From positions 61,537-125,536 of the forward strand of contig NZ_RCWF01000004.1 of the NCBI RefSeq assembly GCF_003667345.1: a stretch of DNA of 64,000 nt. The letters run 5' to 3'. Source of the DNA: Poseidonibacter antarcticus (GTDB lineage Bacteria > Campylobacterota > Campylobacteria > Campylobacterales > Arcobacteraceae). A program made the translations under genes and the position numbers. The notes under the pieces were generated by a model. That model worked only from the letters and a program-made list of their open reading frames with translations. It had not been told where the DNA came from and searched no databases. Of the stretch, positions 1 to 8,152 are shown piece by piece (position 1 is the first letter of the stretch; each line of letters begins with the position of its first letter).

Positions 1-343
1 ATTTTAATGTTTCTTTAAATCCCAAACCTTTTAATGCACCATAATAATACAAATTTTGTTTTACAGTTAAATCTAAATCCAATGTAGGTTCTTGAAATAC
101 AATTCCAATATCTTTTAATGCTTTTGAGTAATTTTTAATAGGATAATCATTTATAATAATTTCACCTATTTGAAGATTTTGGAGTCTTGTTACTAAAGAG
201 AATATAGTAGACTTCCCTGCTCCATTAAGTCCTAATAGAACTGAAAATGAACCATTATTTATTTCAAACGATATATTGTTTAATACTTGTTTCTTTCCAT
301 ATGAAAAGTCTATGTTTTTAAGTTCTAATATTTTTTTTTGCAT
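1..343 (-). CDS. ABC transporter ATP-binding protein of the PQQ-dependent alcohol dehydrogenase system (partial, 3' end outside)
   Basis: The first 114 codons of an ABC ATPase are visible; the rest lies left of the window. Walker A (GLNGAGKST, residues 38-46) and the Q-loop (VFQEPTLDLDLTV, from residue 82) are clear. The ABC signature and Walker B are off the edge. The stretch from the Walker A motif to PTLDLDLTVKQNLYY is very close to what I recall of the ATPase family tied to PQQ-dependent alcohol oxidation (TIGR03864). Its permease would be expected immediately left of the window. The partner binding protein is probably the one at 5844. The start ATG at 343 is preceded by one of the six shared promoters (371-405). 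Family assignment is from memory and context. Confidence 0.8.
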   Translation of the reverse strand, partial: MQKKILELKNIDFSYGKKQVLNNISFEINNGSFSVLLGLNGAGKSTIFSLVTRLQNLQIGEIIINDYPIKNYSKALKDIGIVFQEPTLDLDLTVKQNLYYYGALKGLGFKETLK

Positions 344-370
344 TTTTATCACTAACTTTTATTTTTATTC

Positions 371-405
371 ATTATATGTAAAGTTTATAGCAATAATTTA
401 GCATT
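371..405 (-). promoter_or_regulatory. PQQ-regulon promoter 1 (GCTA direct repeat plus -10)
   Basis: Read in the direction of transcription, two GCTA half-sites start 11 bp apart (AATGCTAAATTATTGCTAT). They are followed by exactly 10 bp and a TATAAT hexamer (371-376 on the complementary strand). It lies about 30 bp upstream of the ABC ATPase start. The same layout recurs at five other operon starts of this locus. Confidence 0.65.
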
Positions 406-563
406 GAGTTTTAAAGCAAAATTATATAGATAAAAAATCTAAAAAAGTAAATAAAAAATAATTTTTTACTTAGAGAATAGAAAAAGTACATATTAAATAC
501 AATTTTTCTAGATATTTTTAGTTATTTAATCTGCTGTAATTATCAACAAAAAATTATTAATTC

Positions 564-599
564 TAGATAGCAAGTTAAAAATATGCAACTTACTATCTA
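564..599 (-). terminator. Rho-independent terminator after pentapeptide-repeat gene
   Basis: A 13-bp stem (564-576 with 587-599, one mismatch) lies just past the stop codon of the pentapeptide-repeat gene. A T-rich tract follows on the minus strand. It separates that gene from the ABC ATPase promoter; nothing else is visible between 406 and 563. Confidence 0.65.
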
Positions 600-626
600 A
601 TAAAATTATACATATTTTATGAATTT

Positions 627-1328
627 TTACCAATCAACAGGACAATCAACACAATCTTGCATATAAACAGAATTAAAATTTGCATAATGAATTCTTGCAC
701 CTGTTAATATCGCTTTATAAAATGAAGAATCTGATAATTTTGATTCTTGTAAATCTGCATTTGATAAATCTGAACCTTCAAAATCAACCTTGTTCATCCA
801 TGCTGCTTCTAAATTAACTGCTTGTAAATCACAATTTTTCATACTTGCACCATTCATTCTTGCAAAATTAAGATTTGCTCCATGAAAAGAGGAATTATCA
901 AAAGTTCCACCTTGTGCAAATATTGCCCAAGCATTAACACCATCAAAATTAGCATTTGTAGCTTTTGTAACTTTAATATTTGTATGTCTTAAATCTGCCA
1001 TTGCTAAATTTGCATTTTCAAGATTAGTATTACTCATATTTGATTGTTTTAAAATAGTATGTCTTAATTTAGCATTTTTAAAATTTGCTTTTTTTAATAT
1101 AGACTTTGTTAAATCTGTACCATCTAATATTGCACCTTCGAAGTTAGCACCTTCAAAGTTTGATTCTTTTAAATCTAAATTTGATAAATTTTGATTACTT
1201 AAATCTACTTTAGGACAGCTAGTTTTAGGCTCTAACTTACATCCATTTATAGTAGGATAAAGTTCATCTTCTTCATAAGCATTTGCAATATTAAAAAGTA
1301 TAAACAACGTTATAATTATATTTTTCAT
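627..1328 (-). CDS. Secreted pentapeptide-repeat protein of the PQQ cluster
   Basis: A 233-residue protein with a short signal peptide (cleavage near residue 17, after ANA). About thirty A(D/N)LXX-type pentapeptides follow from residue 42 to about 225 (for example ANFEGANFEGAILDG). These predict a right-handed quadrilateral beta-helix. Cysteine pairs flank the helix (GCKLEPKTSC near the N-terminus, DCVDC at the C-terminus) and could form periplasmic disulfides. It lies directly downstream of the alcohol dehydrogenase gene. The Pseudomonas ped locus also has a pentapeptide gene beside its quinoprotein, so a role in the alcohol oxidation system is likely. The biochemical function is unknown. 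It may be read through from the dehydrogenase, with the hairpin at 1343-1373 lowering its level. Confidence 0.8.
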   Translation of the reverse strand: MKNIIITLFILFNIANAYEEDELYPTINGCKLEPKTSCPKVDLSNQNLSNLDLKESNFEGANFEGAILDGTDLTKSILKKANFKNAKLRHTILKQSNMSNTNLENANLAMADLRHTNIKVTKATNANFDGVNAWAIFAQGGTFDNSSFHGANLNFARMNGASMKNCDLQAVNLEAAWMNKVDFEGSDLSNADLQESKLSDSSFYKAILTGARIHYANFNSVYMQDCVDCPVDW

Positions 1329-1342
1329 TTTTATACCTTTTT

Positions 1343-1373
1343 AAAACAAGTAGTTTAAAACTACCTGTTTTTT
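1343..1373 (-). terminator. Hairpin between dehydrogenase and pentapeptide genes
   Basis: An inverted repeat (AGTAGTTT/AAACTAC core plus flanking A/T pairs) sits in the 86-bp gap after the dehydrogenase stop codon. A short T-run follows on the minus strand. It probably acts as a partial terminator, giving more dehydrogenase than pentapeptide-repeat mRNA. No separate GCTA-type promoter is seen for the pentapeptide gene. Confidence 0.5.
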
Positions 1374-1422
1374 ATAAAATTTTATTTTTCAATTCCCAAT
1401 TTGTTTATAAAATTTTATTTTT
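1371..1422. repeat. 19-bp direct repeat at dehydrogenase 3' end
   Basis: TTTATAAAATTTTATTTTT occurs at 1371-1389 and again at 1404-1422, offset by 33 bp. The second copy covers the stop codon of the dehydrogenase. It is probably the trace of a small tandem duplication at the gene end. Confidence 0.6.
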
Positions 1423-3304
1423 TTATTTTAAATACCCAGAAAGAACCACCTTGTGATACAGGTTTTGTTAATTCAGCCATTTCACCACCCCATAAAGGAA
1501 CAGCTCCACCATAACCACTTGCAAGACCTATATATTGTTCACCATCTTCTTCCCAAGTTATTGGACAAGAAACAATTCCTGAACCAGTTTGGAATTTAAA
1601 TAATTCTTCACCTGTTTTTGCATTAAATGCTTTTAAGTAACCATCACCAGTTCCTGTGAATACTAATCCACCTTTAGTTGCTAAAACACCTGCCCATAAA
1701 GGAAGTTTTTCTTTATGTGACCAAACAATTTCACCTTTAACAGGATCTACTGCTCTTAAAACACCTACATGATCATCATAAGTTCTTTTAATTCTAAATC
1801 CTTGTCCTAAGTAAGCTGCACCTTTGTTATAATGAACAGGAGTTGTCCAATAATCTTCTTCCCAGTGGTTAGCTCCAAGATAGAATAATCCTGTATCTTG
1901 ACTATAAGCCATTGGATTCCAGTTTTTTCCTCCTAAGAATGGTGGAGAAACTCTAATTGATTCACCTTTAGTTTCACCCTCTTTTGCTAATGGTGGATAT
2001 TGTCCTGGATTTTTAACTGGTCTACCAGTTTTTTCATCAATATGACTAGCCCATGTAATTTTATCAACAAAAGGGAATGCTTTTACAAATCTTCTAGCTT
2101 GATCTTCTCTTTGTTTTTTAGCTGCTGGCATATTTCCTCTATTAATTACATAGAAGAAACCATTTCTATCTGCATGTGCAGTAGCTTTTATAGTTTTACC
2201 ATCTTCAACATAATCAAATAATACAAGTTCATTATTTCCTGAGAAATCCCAACCATCATTTGGTGTATGTTGGTAGAACCATTTAATATTACCAGTTGTT
2301 GGATCAATAGCAATTTGTCCCGAAGTATATAAACTATCCCAATCATCAGGATTTCCACCATCTGCTGTTCGCTCCCATGTATTCCATGGTGCTGGATTAC
2401 CTGTTCCTATTATAATTGAGTTTGTTTCTACATCATAACTTGCACTTTGCCAAGGAGCACCACCACCATGACTCCAAGAAATTTTCTTACCAGTTTCATT
2501 GTTAGGATCATTTGGCCAAGATGGAGCTTTAGGGTCACCAGAAGGTGTAGATTTTTTACCATTTAATCTTCCATAGTGTCCTTCAACCATTGGTCTCATC
2601 CAAACTTCTTTACCTGTATCAGGGTCTAGTGCAAATAATTTACCAAGAACACCAAACTCATCACCTGATGAACCATGAATTAATAATACTTTTCCAGTTT
2701 TTTTATCTTTTACAATAGTTGGCGCACCAGTCATTGTATAACCGTCTTTGTATCCTTTATTTGGTCTATCTTCATAACCAAATCTTTTTTTCCAAACTAC
2801 TTTCCCTGTTTTTTTATTTAATGCTACCATACCTGCATCTAGCGTACCAAAGAATACTTTATCACCAAATATTGCTGCTCCTCTATTAACAACATCACAA
2901 CAAGGCTTTATATCAGCTGGTAATCTATGACCATATTCCCAAATCTTTTCCCCTGATTTTGCATCTAATGCAAATATTCTAGAATAAGAACCTGTAACAT
3001 AGATAATACCATCATGTACTAATGCTTGACTTTCTTGACCTCTTTGTTTTTCACCACCAAATGAGAAATTCCATGCAGGAACTAAATCTTTTACAGTATC
3101 TACATTTATTTCATCAAGTTTAGAGTACCTTTGTGCCTTAGGTCCCATTCCATACATCAATACATCTTCAGGTGTATTTTGATCATTTAGTATATCTTCC
3201 CAAGATACTTTTTTTGTATCAGTACTTGCAATACCAGATTGTAATCCTAATAAACCAATAAACGTCACAACAGCTGCTTTTCGTAACAAATTACTTTTCA
3301 TCAT
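1415..3304 (-). CDS. exaA: PQQ-dependent alcohol dehydrogenase (quinoprotein ethanol dehydrogenase, ExaA/PedE type)
   Basis: A 629-residue periplasmic enzyme that oxidises primary alcohols to aldehydes with PQQ and passes electrons to a c-type cytochrome. A signal peptide covers about residues 1-27. The eight-bladed propeller shows W-motif repeats (such as ALDAKSGEKIWEY and ALDPDTGKEVW). The vicinal cysteines C135-C136 (KPCCDVVNRG) are the disulfide that contacts PQQ in this family. The catalytic aspartate is D353 in NDGWDFSGNNE. Position +2 is S355, not the Asp of lanthanide enzymes (XoxF, PedH), so Ca2+ is the predicted metal. Length is normal. AAGGAG lies only 2 bp before the first ATG and 5 bp before the next ATG (3301), which may be the real start. 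Promoter 2 lies about 95 bp upstream. No PQQ synthesis gene or aldehyde dehydrogenase is in the window. Confidence 0.95.
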   Translation of the reverse strand: MMKSNLLRKAAVVTFIGLLGLQSGIASTDTKKVSWEDILNDQNTPEDVLMYGMGPKAQRYSKLDEINVDTVKDLVPAWNFSFGGEKQRGQESQALVHDGIIYVTGSYSRIFALDAKSGEKIWEYGHRLPADIKPCCDVVNRGAAIFGDKVFFGTLDAGMVALNKKTGKVVWKKRFGYEDRPNKGYKDGYTMTGAPTIVKDKKTGKVLLIHGSSGDEFGVLGKLFALDPDTGKEVWMRPMVEGHYGRLNGKKSTPSGDPKAPSWPNDPNNETGKKISWSHGGGAPWQSASYDVETNSIIIGTGNPAPWNTWERTADGGNPDDWDSLYTSGQIAIDPTTGNIKWFYQHTPNDGWDFSGNNELVLFDYVEDGKTIKATAHADRNGFFYVINRGNMPAAKKQREDQARRFVKAFPFVDKITWASHIDEKTGRPVKNPGQYPPLAKEGETKGESIRVSPPFLGGKNWNPMAYSQDTGLFYLGANHWEEDYWTTPVHYNKGAAYLGQGFRIKRTYDDHVGVLRAVDPVKGEIVWSHKEKLPLWAGVLATKGGLVFTGTGDGYLKAFNAKTGEELFKFQTGSGIVSCPITWEEDGEQYIGLASGYGGAVPLWGGEMAELTKPVSQGGSFWVFKIKK

Positions 3305-3398
3305 CTCTCCTTAGTTTTATTATTTATATTATTATTTAATTAGCTATTACAATAATAATAATGATAACTAAAATTATATGCTATAAATAATTATAAGA

Positions 3399-3432
3399 AT
3401 TTTACATGTTTTAAATAGCATGAATTTAGCGA
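3399..3432 (-). promoter_or_regulatory. PQQ-regulon promoter 2 (alcohol dehydrogenase)
   Basis: In the direction of transcription: CGCTAAATTCATGCTAT, 10 bp, then TAAAAT (3399-3404 on the complement). The GCTA half-sites are at 3427-3430 and 3416-3419, 11 bp apart. A TATAAT a few bases further downstream is an alternative -10. Confidence 0.65.
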
Positions 3433-3593
3433 TATATGCAATTATAATAATTTAGTAATTTATAAATTAGTGTAATAACTTTATTATTTGTATAAAATTG
3501 GAATTTATACATAATAAAAAATATGTACTTGTATTTAGTCAATTTTGTTTTGATTTTTTGAATTTTGGAATTTTTTGAAATTTTGTAAGAATT

Positions 3594-3623
3594 TATAACT
3601 TAGGATCATTTTCCTAAGTTATA
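3594..3623 (-). terminator. Terminator of the beta-propeller/porin operon
   Basis: A perfect 12-bp stem (3594-3605 with 3612-3623) with a 6-nt loop lies 10 bp past the porin stop codon. A weak T-rich tail follows on the minus strand. Confidence 0.75.
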
Positions 3624-3633
3624 AAAAGAGTTT

Positions 3634-4731
3634 TTAGAAAGAATATTCTACTTCAAGTATAAATTTATTATAATCATCATCACTATTTTGCGCATCAACT
3701 TTTACAAATAATGCTTCAAGTTCTATTACATCTTCAACTATTTCTATTTCTGCTGAAAGATTTAATTCTTTTTCTTTTTCATCTGCATATTTAGTTTCAC
3801 CATATAATGCACCAAAAGCAATATCATCTATTGAATAAGAAGCAGAACCATAAACTGTTCTTGCATCTTCATCATAAATATAATTACCATCTTCAAATGG
3901 CGAGATATTATCACCTAGTTCTAATTCTGAAATTATAGAACCAGTTCCATCTTTATCTGTTTTAACATATCCAGCTGATAAGTTTACTCCCATTAATGAT
4001 GTATCAATATTAACATGAGCAATTGATCCATCTTTATATCCTGAGGCTGTATCTTCTTTTGATTTAGCATATTGAGCACTAAGTTCAACATCATCAAAAT
4101 AATAAGCAACTTTCATACCATATAAATCTCCCATATCAGGAGCTGTATAATAGTATGGATTTAAGTCTAAATCTGAAATACCTTGATAAATTACATCAGC
4201 AACATAAATACCTTTTGATCCATTAACTTCTTCAAATGTTTCAGATAATTCATCAGCATCAGCTAATGCTATTTTATCTGAGTATCCAAGTAGTATTGAT
4301 GTATTTGGAATTGATGTGATTTCTGCAATAACAGCTTCATGATAATCTGTCATCCATTCTAAATTAACATTTTGTCTACCAGCTTTTATTAAAAAACCTT
4401 CTGTTTCATATTTTATATTGGCTACATTCATTAAAGCTTTACCTTCAACTTCTTCAGCACCATCATTTTTATCATCAAAAACATGAGCACCTATAAATCC
4501 AACTTTTGCACTAAATCCTTTAAAAGAATCAGTTTCATAAGATAATCCAACAGTACCTGATATAAAACCAGTATCTTTATTGCCACCTTTGTTATCAGTT
4601 TTTATTCCATACATTTCTAAAGAACCATTTACTGTTCCACTTTTTAATGCTTCTTCGAATGAATTTGCACCAAAAGCTAATGAACTAGATAAAATCAGTC
4701 CTGAAGTTATTAGACTTAATTGTTTTTTCAT
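3634..4731 (-). CDS. Outer-membrane porin, Campylobacterota type
   Basis: A 365-residue protein with a signal peptide (about 1-21, ending AFGA). The mature chain is rich in alternating short beta-strands and acidic loops, and ends in the aromatic EVEYSF typical of barrel proteins recognised by the BAM complex. It resembles the Opr/MOMP-like porins of Arcobacter and Sulfurospirillum in size and style. It lies 18 bp downstream of the beta-propeller gene with a terminator only after it, so the two form one operon under the PQQ-regulon promoter. That context suggests it admits the alcohol substrate or another small solute needed by the periplasmic oxidation system. The substrate itself cannot be read from the sequence. 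Confidence 0.75.
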   Translation of the reverse strand: MKKQLSLITSGLILSSSLAFGANSFEEALKSGTVNGSLEMYGIKTDNKGGNKDTGFISGTVGLSYETDSFKGFSAKVGFIGAHVFDDKNDGAEEVEGKALMNVANIKYETEGFLIKAGRQNVNLEWMTDYHEAVIAEITSIPNTSILLGYSDKIALADADELSETFEEVNGSKGIYVADVIYQGISDLDLNPYYYTAPDMGDLYGMKVAYYFDDVELSAQYAKSKEDTASGYKDGSIAHVNIDTSLMGVNLSAGYVKTDKDGTGSIISELELGDNISPFEDGNYIYDEDARTVYGSASYSIDDIAFGALYGETKYADEKEKELNLSAEIEIVEDVIELEALFVKVDAQNSDDDYNKFILEVEYSF

Positions 4732-4749
4732 ATATTTATTTCCTTTTTA

Positions 4750-5712
4750 TTATTTATTTGATGGAATAACTGCTAATCCCCAAGGATATCTTCCAACTTT
4801 AATTGTTTTTTCAACTTTTAAACTATCTATATCAATAACAGAAACATCACCACTTACACCATTTGTTGTGTAAAGTTTTTTCTCATTTTCAGAAAAAGCC
4901 AATTGCCATACTCTTTTACCAACTAATAAATATTTAATTACTTTATATGTTTTTGCATCAATTACAGCAACGTGATTTGCAGGTCCTAGTGCAACAAAAG
5001 CATATTTACCATCACTTGTTAATTTAATTCCAACAGGTTGTATTAAATCTTTGAATATTCTTGGTATTCTGAATTTTATTTTTGCAATACTCTCTTTTTT
5101 ATCAGAGTCAACAACAGTTACAGTACCACCAATTTCACTTGATGCCCAAACTTTATCTCCTGTTTTAGAGAATTCTATATGTCTTGGTCTTTGATCAATT
5201 AAAGTATTATGAACAATTTCTTTTGTACTTGTATCAATCCAATGTAAAAAGTTTGATGTTTCAGTTGAGTTAATTGCCATTTTTCCATCAGGACTTACAG
5301 CCATTCCTTCAGGTTCAACTCCAACATCAATTTGTGCTACAACTGATTTATTTATAGTATCTACAACTGTTACAATTGCATCATCTTCATTTGAAATATA
5401 TAATTCTTTTCCATCTGGAGTTAAAGCAAACTGTTCTGGATCTTCACCTGATGGTAAGTTATATAATATTTTATTTGTTTTAATATCCATAACTTGAACA
5501 GTATCATCATCACTAGCACATATATATAGTTTTGAATAATCTTTGTTTAATAATATACCTCTTGGTCTTTGACCTACTTGTACAGTATTTATAACTTTAT
5601 TTGTAACTGAATCAATAACTGATACAGTATTATCTTTTTCGTTTGAAACATAAATAGTATCACTTAAAAGTGAACTTACAATCAACGATGTAGCTAACAA
5701 TGTCTTTTTCAT
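4750..5712 (-). CDS. YVTN beta-propeller protein of the PQQ-dependent catabolism system
   Basis: A 320-residue secreted protein: signal peptide about 1-18, then about seven repeats of the YVTN type. Examples are IYVSNEKDNTVSVIDSVTNK, LYICASDDDTVQVMDIKTNK and LYTTNGVSGDVSVIDIDSLK. It matches in layout and context the beta-propeller family that accompanies PQQ alcohol dehydrogenases and their ABC transporter (TIGR03866, from memory). Such proteins are thought to act in the periplasm, but no catalytic activity is established. It is the first gene of a two-gene operon with the porin. It diverges from the ABC binding-protein gene at 5844 across a shared 131-bp promoter region. Confidence 0.85.
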   Translation of the reverse strand: MKKTLLATSLIVSSLLSDTIYVSNEKDNTVSVIDSVTNKVINTVQVGQRPRGILLNKDYSKLYICASDDDTVQVMDIKTNKILYNLPSGEDPEQFALTPDGKELYISNEDDAIVTVVDTINKSVVAQIDVGVEPEGMAVSPDGKMAINSTETSNFLHWIDTSTKEIVHNTLIDQRPRHIEFSKTGDKVWASSEIGGTVTVVDSDKKESIAKIKFRIPRIFKDLIQPVGIKLTSDGKYAFVALGPANHVAVIDAKTYKVIKYLLVGKRVWQLAFSENEKKLYTTNGVSGDVSVIDIDSLKVEKTIKVGRYPWGLAVIPSNK

Positions 5713-5742
5713 AAAATAATTCTCCTTGTTTTTAATTTTAAG

Positions 5743-5776
5743 ATTATAATTAAGATTTATAGCATGAGTTTAGCAA
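5743..5776 (-). promoter_or_regulatory. PQQ-regulon promoter 3, leftward (beta-propeller/porin)
   Basis: In the direction of transcription: TTGCTAAACTCATGCTAT, 10 bp, TATAAT (5743-5748 on the complement). It is back to back with the rightward promoter. The two copies together form a near-perfect inverted repeat (5761-5799) with one mismatch. Confidence 0.7.
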
Positions 5777-5783
5777 AATAATT

Positions 5784-5817
5784 TTGCTAAACTTATGCTA
5801 TGGAAACTAGATATACT
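5784..5817 (+). promoter_or_regulatory. PQQ-regulon promoter 4, rightward (ABC binding protein)
   Basis: TTGCTAAACTTATGCTAT (GCTA at 5786 and 5797), 10 bp, then TATACT at 5812-5817. The ATG of the next gene is 27 bp further on. It mirrors promoter 3 across the divergent intergenic region. Confidence 0.7.
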
Positions 5818-5843
5818 CAAAATAAAAGATATAAAGGATTAAA

Positions 5844-6992
5844 ATGAAAATAATACTGTTTCTGATTTTTATTATCAGTTTAGCAAATGCAAATACATTG
5901 AAAGTAAATATTCTATATTTAGAACAAAAAATACAAACACCCCCTGTTCTATCGAATGTTATCGAAGCTCCATCGGACCTTGGAATAAAAGGTGCACAAC
6001 TTTCTGTTAAAGATAGTAATAGAAGTTCAAAATTTTTAAATCAAAACTTTAATCTTATAAGTAAAATATCTTATGATAAAAAAGAGCTAATTGATACTTT
6101 TGAAAAATTTATAAATGAAAATAATTCATATGTAGTTTTAAATGTTGAAGATGATTTATTTAGAACTTTATTAAAAAATCCTTTATCAAAAAAAGCTTTG
6201 CTAGTAAATGCAAGTAGTCAAACTTCTAGTCTAAGAAGAAATTATTGTGAAGATAATCTAATACATACAATTGCAAGTAATGCAATGCTTTATGATGGAT
6301 TAGTTCAATTCTTAGTAAAAAGAAATTTCAAAAAAATTCTTTTAGTTAGTGGACAAGATCCAAAAGATATATTAATCAAAGAAGATATGAAACACTCAAT
6401 AAAAAAATTTGGTGCTAAAATTATAGAAGAAAAAGTTTGGGATAATAAAAGTGATATTAGAAGAAAAGCTGGAGCTGAATTTCCATCATTTACACAAGCT
6501 GATAATTATGATGTAATTTTATTAGCAGATTATTATGGTGATTTTGGAGAGTTTATGTATTTTAACTCTTGGCTTCCAAGACCAGTTGCTGGAACGCAAG
6601 GTTTAACTCCTGTTACATGGCATAAAGTTATTGAACAATGGGGTGCAGCACAAATGCAAAAAAGATTTGAAAAGTTTGCTTCAAGATGGATGGAATCAAA
6701 AGATTTCTCAAATTGGATAGCAATTAGAACAATTATTAGTTCTATAAATCAAACAAAAACTGATAATGTAGATAAAAATATAGCTTTTATACGTTCAAAA
6801 GATTTTGAAATTGGTGCATATATGGGAAGAAAAGTTTCTTTTAGAGATTTTAATGGACAAATGAGAATGCCTATTTCACTTGTACAACCAAGAGCTTTAA
6901 TATCAACATCTCCACAAGTTGGTTTTTTACATCCTGTAACTGATTTAGATACTTTAGGTGTAGCACCTTATGAAATGAAATGTAAAAAATGA
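5844..6992 (+). CDS. ABC transporter substrate-binding protein, PQQ-dependent alcohol dehydrogenase system
   Basis: A 382-residue periplasmic protein with a signal peptide (about 1-16, ending ANA). It shows the type I periplasmic-binding fold of branched-chain amino acid receptors. The early stretch LYLEQKIQTPPVLSN followed by DLGIKGAQLSVKDSN is characteristic, as I recall it, of the binding protein linked to PQQ alcohol dehydrogenases (TIGR03863). It is probably the receptor for the transporter whose ATPase starts at 343. The ligand is unknown; PQQ, an alcohol or an oxidation product are all possible. It overlaps the next gene by 4 bp (ATGA), so translation is coupled. Confidence 0.85.
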   Translation: MKIILFLIFIISLANANTLKVNILYLEQKIQTPPVLSNVIEAPSDLGIKGAQLSVKDSNRSSKFLNQNFNLISKISYDKKELIDTFEKFINENNSYVVLNVEDDLFRTLLKNPLSKKALLVNASSQTSSLRRNYCEDNLIHTIASNAMLYDGLVQFLVKRNFKKILLVSGQDPKDILIKEDMKHSIKKFGAKIIEEKVWDNKSDIRRKAGAEFPSFTQADNYDVILLADYYGDFGEFMYFNSWLPRPVAGTQGLTPVTWHKVIEQWGAAQMQKRFEKFASRWMESKDFSNWIAIRTIISSINQTKTDNVDKNIAFIRSKDFEIGAYMGRKVSFRDFNGQMRMPISLVQPRALISTSPQVGFLHPVTDLDTLGVAPYEMKCKK

Positions 6993-7450
6993 TTAAAATA
7001 ATATCTTTTCTTTTTATCTTTATATCTTTTATGAAAGCAGATTATCAAATAATCAAAAATGATAATCTGTTTTTAGTTGAAGTAAAAAATAGTACTTTTG
7101 AAGATATTTTAATTAATTTAAAAGATGAAATTAATTACCAAGGTTTTACAATTGTTTATGAATTAAATCTAGCAAAAGCTACAAATGAAATTGCTGAAGT
7201 TCTAAATAAAAAAGGAACATTGAAAAATGGTACAAATCTTGGAATTTGCAAAAGTAGTTTTACTTTTGCAATGGTAAAAGAAAATTACAATAATATAAAT
7301 TATTGTCCTCTTGGATTGTCAATTTATTCACATAATGATAAATCAATTTTCCTTTCATATAAAATCAATAAGGCATTTAAACAAGATGATATAATCTATA
7401 GTAAAATAAATGAAACACTTAAAAAACTTATTTTAGATAGTTTAGATTAG
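6989..7450 (+). CDS. Secreted DUF302-like protein
   Basis: A 153-residue protein with a signal peptide (about 1-17). The pattern FEDILINLKDEINYQGFTIVYELN, then a cysteine-containing segment (NLGICKSSFTFAMVKEN) and CPLGLSIYSH, resembles the DUF302 fold, small alpha/beta proteins of unknown function. Two cysteines (ICKS and YCPL) may pair or bind something in the periplasm. It is translationally coupled (ATGA) to the ABC binding protein. That makes it a probable accessory of the alcohol oxidation system; the exact role cannot be read. Its stop codon is only 2 bp from the stop of the convergent ABC gene. Confidence 0.65.
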   Translation: MIKIISFLFIFISFMKADYQIIKNDNLFLVEVKNSTFEDILINLKDEINYQGFTIVYELNLAKATNEIAEVLNKKGTLKNGTNLGICKSSFTFAMVKENYNNINYCPLGLSIYSHNDKSIFLSYKINKAFKQDDIIYSKINETLKKLILDSLD

Positions 7451-7452
7451 TT

Positions 7453-8151
7453 TTATAATCTTCCTTCTAAAATTTTTGGATATTTTTCCAATAATTGATG
7501 TTTTATTTCATCTATTTTTTTTAGATTAAACTCTTGATTATTTGGATTATCAAATTCATAAATGATTTTTGCAGGATTCTTACATAAAAACAAAATTCTA
7601 TTTGATAGATAAATCGCTTCACTAATATCATGAGTTACTAAAATTACTGTAGGTTTAAACTCTTTACAAAAATTAAGAAAGTCCTCTTTTAAAGCACAAG
7701 CAGTTGGATAATCTAGTGATATAAAAGGTTCATCAAGAAGTATTACTTTTGGTTTATTGATAAAAGCTCGCACAAGAGAAACACGTCTTGCCATTCCTCC
7801 TGATAGTTTATTTGGATATTCATCCAAAACATTTTCTAAGCCTACAAGTTTTAACAATCTATTTATTTCATCTAAATTTTTATCTATTGAGATTAATAAA
7901 AGATTTTCTTTTATTGTAAGCCAAGGAAGTAAGCAATGCTCTTGGAACATAAATGCAATATTTGAAAAGTCACCATTTACAAAACCATCATAATCTTCAT
8001 CAAGTTTTGCAATGATATTTAATAATGTAGTTTTTCCACAACCTGATGGACCAATTATTGATAAAAATTCAGAATCTTCTAAAGAAATTTGTACATCTTT
8101 TAAAATATTTTCTTTTTTGTATTTTTTCTCTTTTATATTTATATTAATCAT
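7453..8151 (-). CDS. ABC transporter ATP-binding protein, taurine/nitrate/sulfonate (SsuB/TauB) family
   Basis: A 232-residue ATPase. Walker A is GPSGCGKTT (about residues 35-43). The signature is LSGGMARRVSLVRAF, Walker B is KVILLDEPF and the switch histidine is in VTHD. The family imports small organic anions or nitrate-like solutes and works with the permease (8153) and binding protein (8892) in the same operon, 1-4 bp apart. The operon starts with the shared PQQ-regulon promoter at 9889-9921, which ties it to alcohol oxidation rather than sulfur supply. The substrate is not readable from sequence. Confidence 0.9.
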   Translation of the reverse strand: MININIKEKKYKKENILKDVQISLEDSEFLSIIGPSGCGKTTLLNIIAKLDEDYDGFVNGDFSNIAFMFQEHCLLPWLTIKENLLLISIDKNLDEINRLLKLVGLENVLDEYPNKLSGGMARRVSLVRAFINKPKVILLDEPFISLDYPTACALKEDFLNFCKEFKPTVILVTHDISEAIYLSNRILFLCKNPAKIIYEFDNPNNQEFNLKKIDEIKHQLLEKYPKILEGRL

Positions 8152-8152
8152 T

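Larger units (their letters stand above)
3305..3633. other. 329-bp intergenic region between dehydrogenase and porin
   Basis: It holds the dehydrogenase leader (about 88 nt from the predicted start site), the shared regulon promoter at 3399-3432, and the porin terminator at 3594-3623. The A/T-rich stretch 3435-3590 shows no open frame or structure that I can support. Confidence 0.6.

Noticed and set aside
627..1328. Tandem DNA repeat suggesting a non-coding element
   Set aside because: The 15-bp periodicity comes from pentapeptide codons in an intact gene with a signal peptide.
5759..5801. Transcription terminator reading of the 5761-5799 inverted repeat
   Set aside because: It lies between divergent gene starts and each arm is a separate copy of the shared promoter element, so an operator pair explains it better.
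5760..5817. Sigma-54 promoter reading of the TTGCTA elements
   Set aside because: The GG at -24 and GC at -12 spacing is absent, and a sigma-70 -10 hexamer sits at constant distance in every copy.
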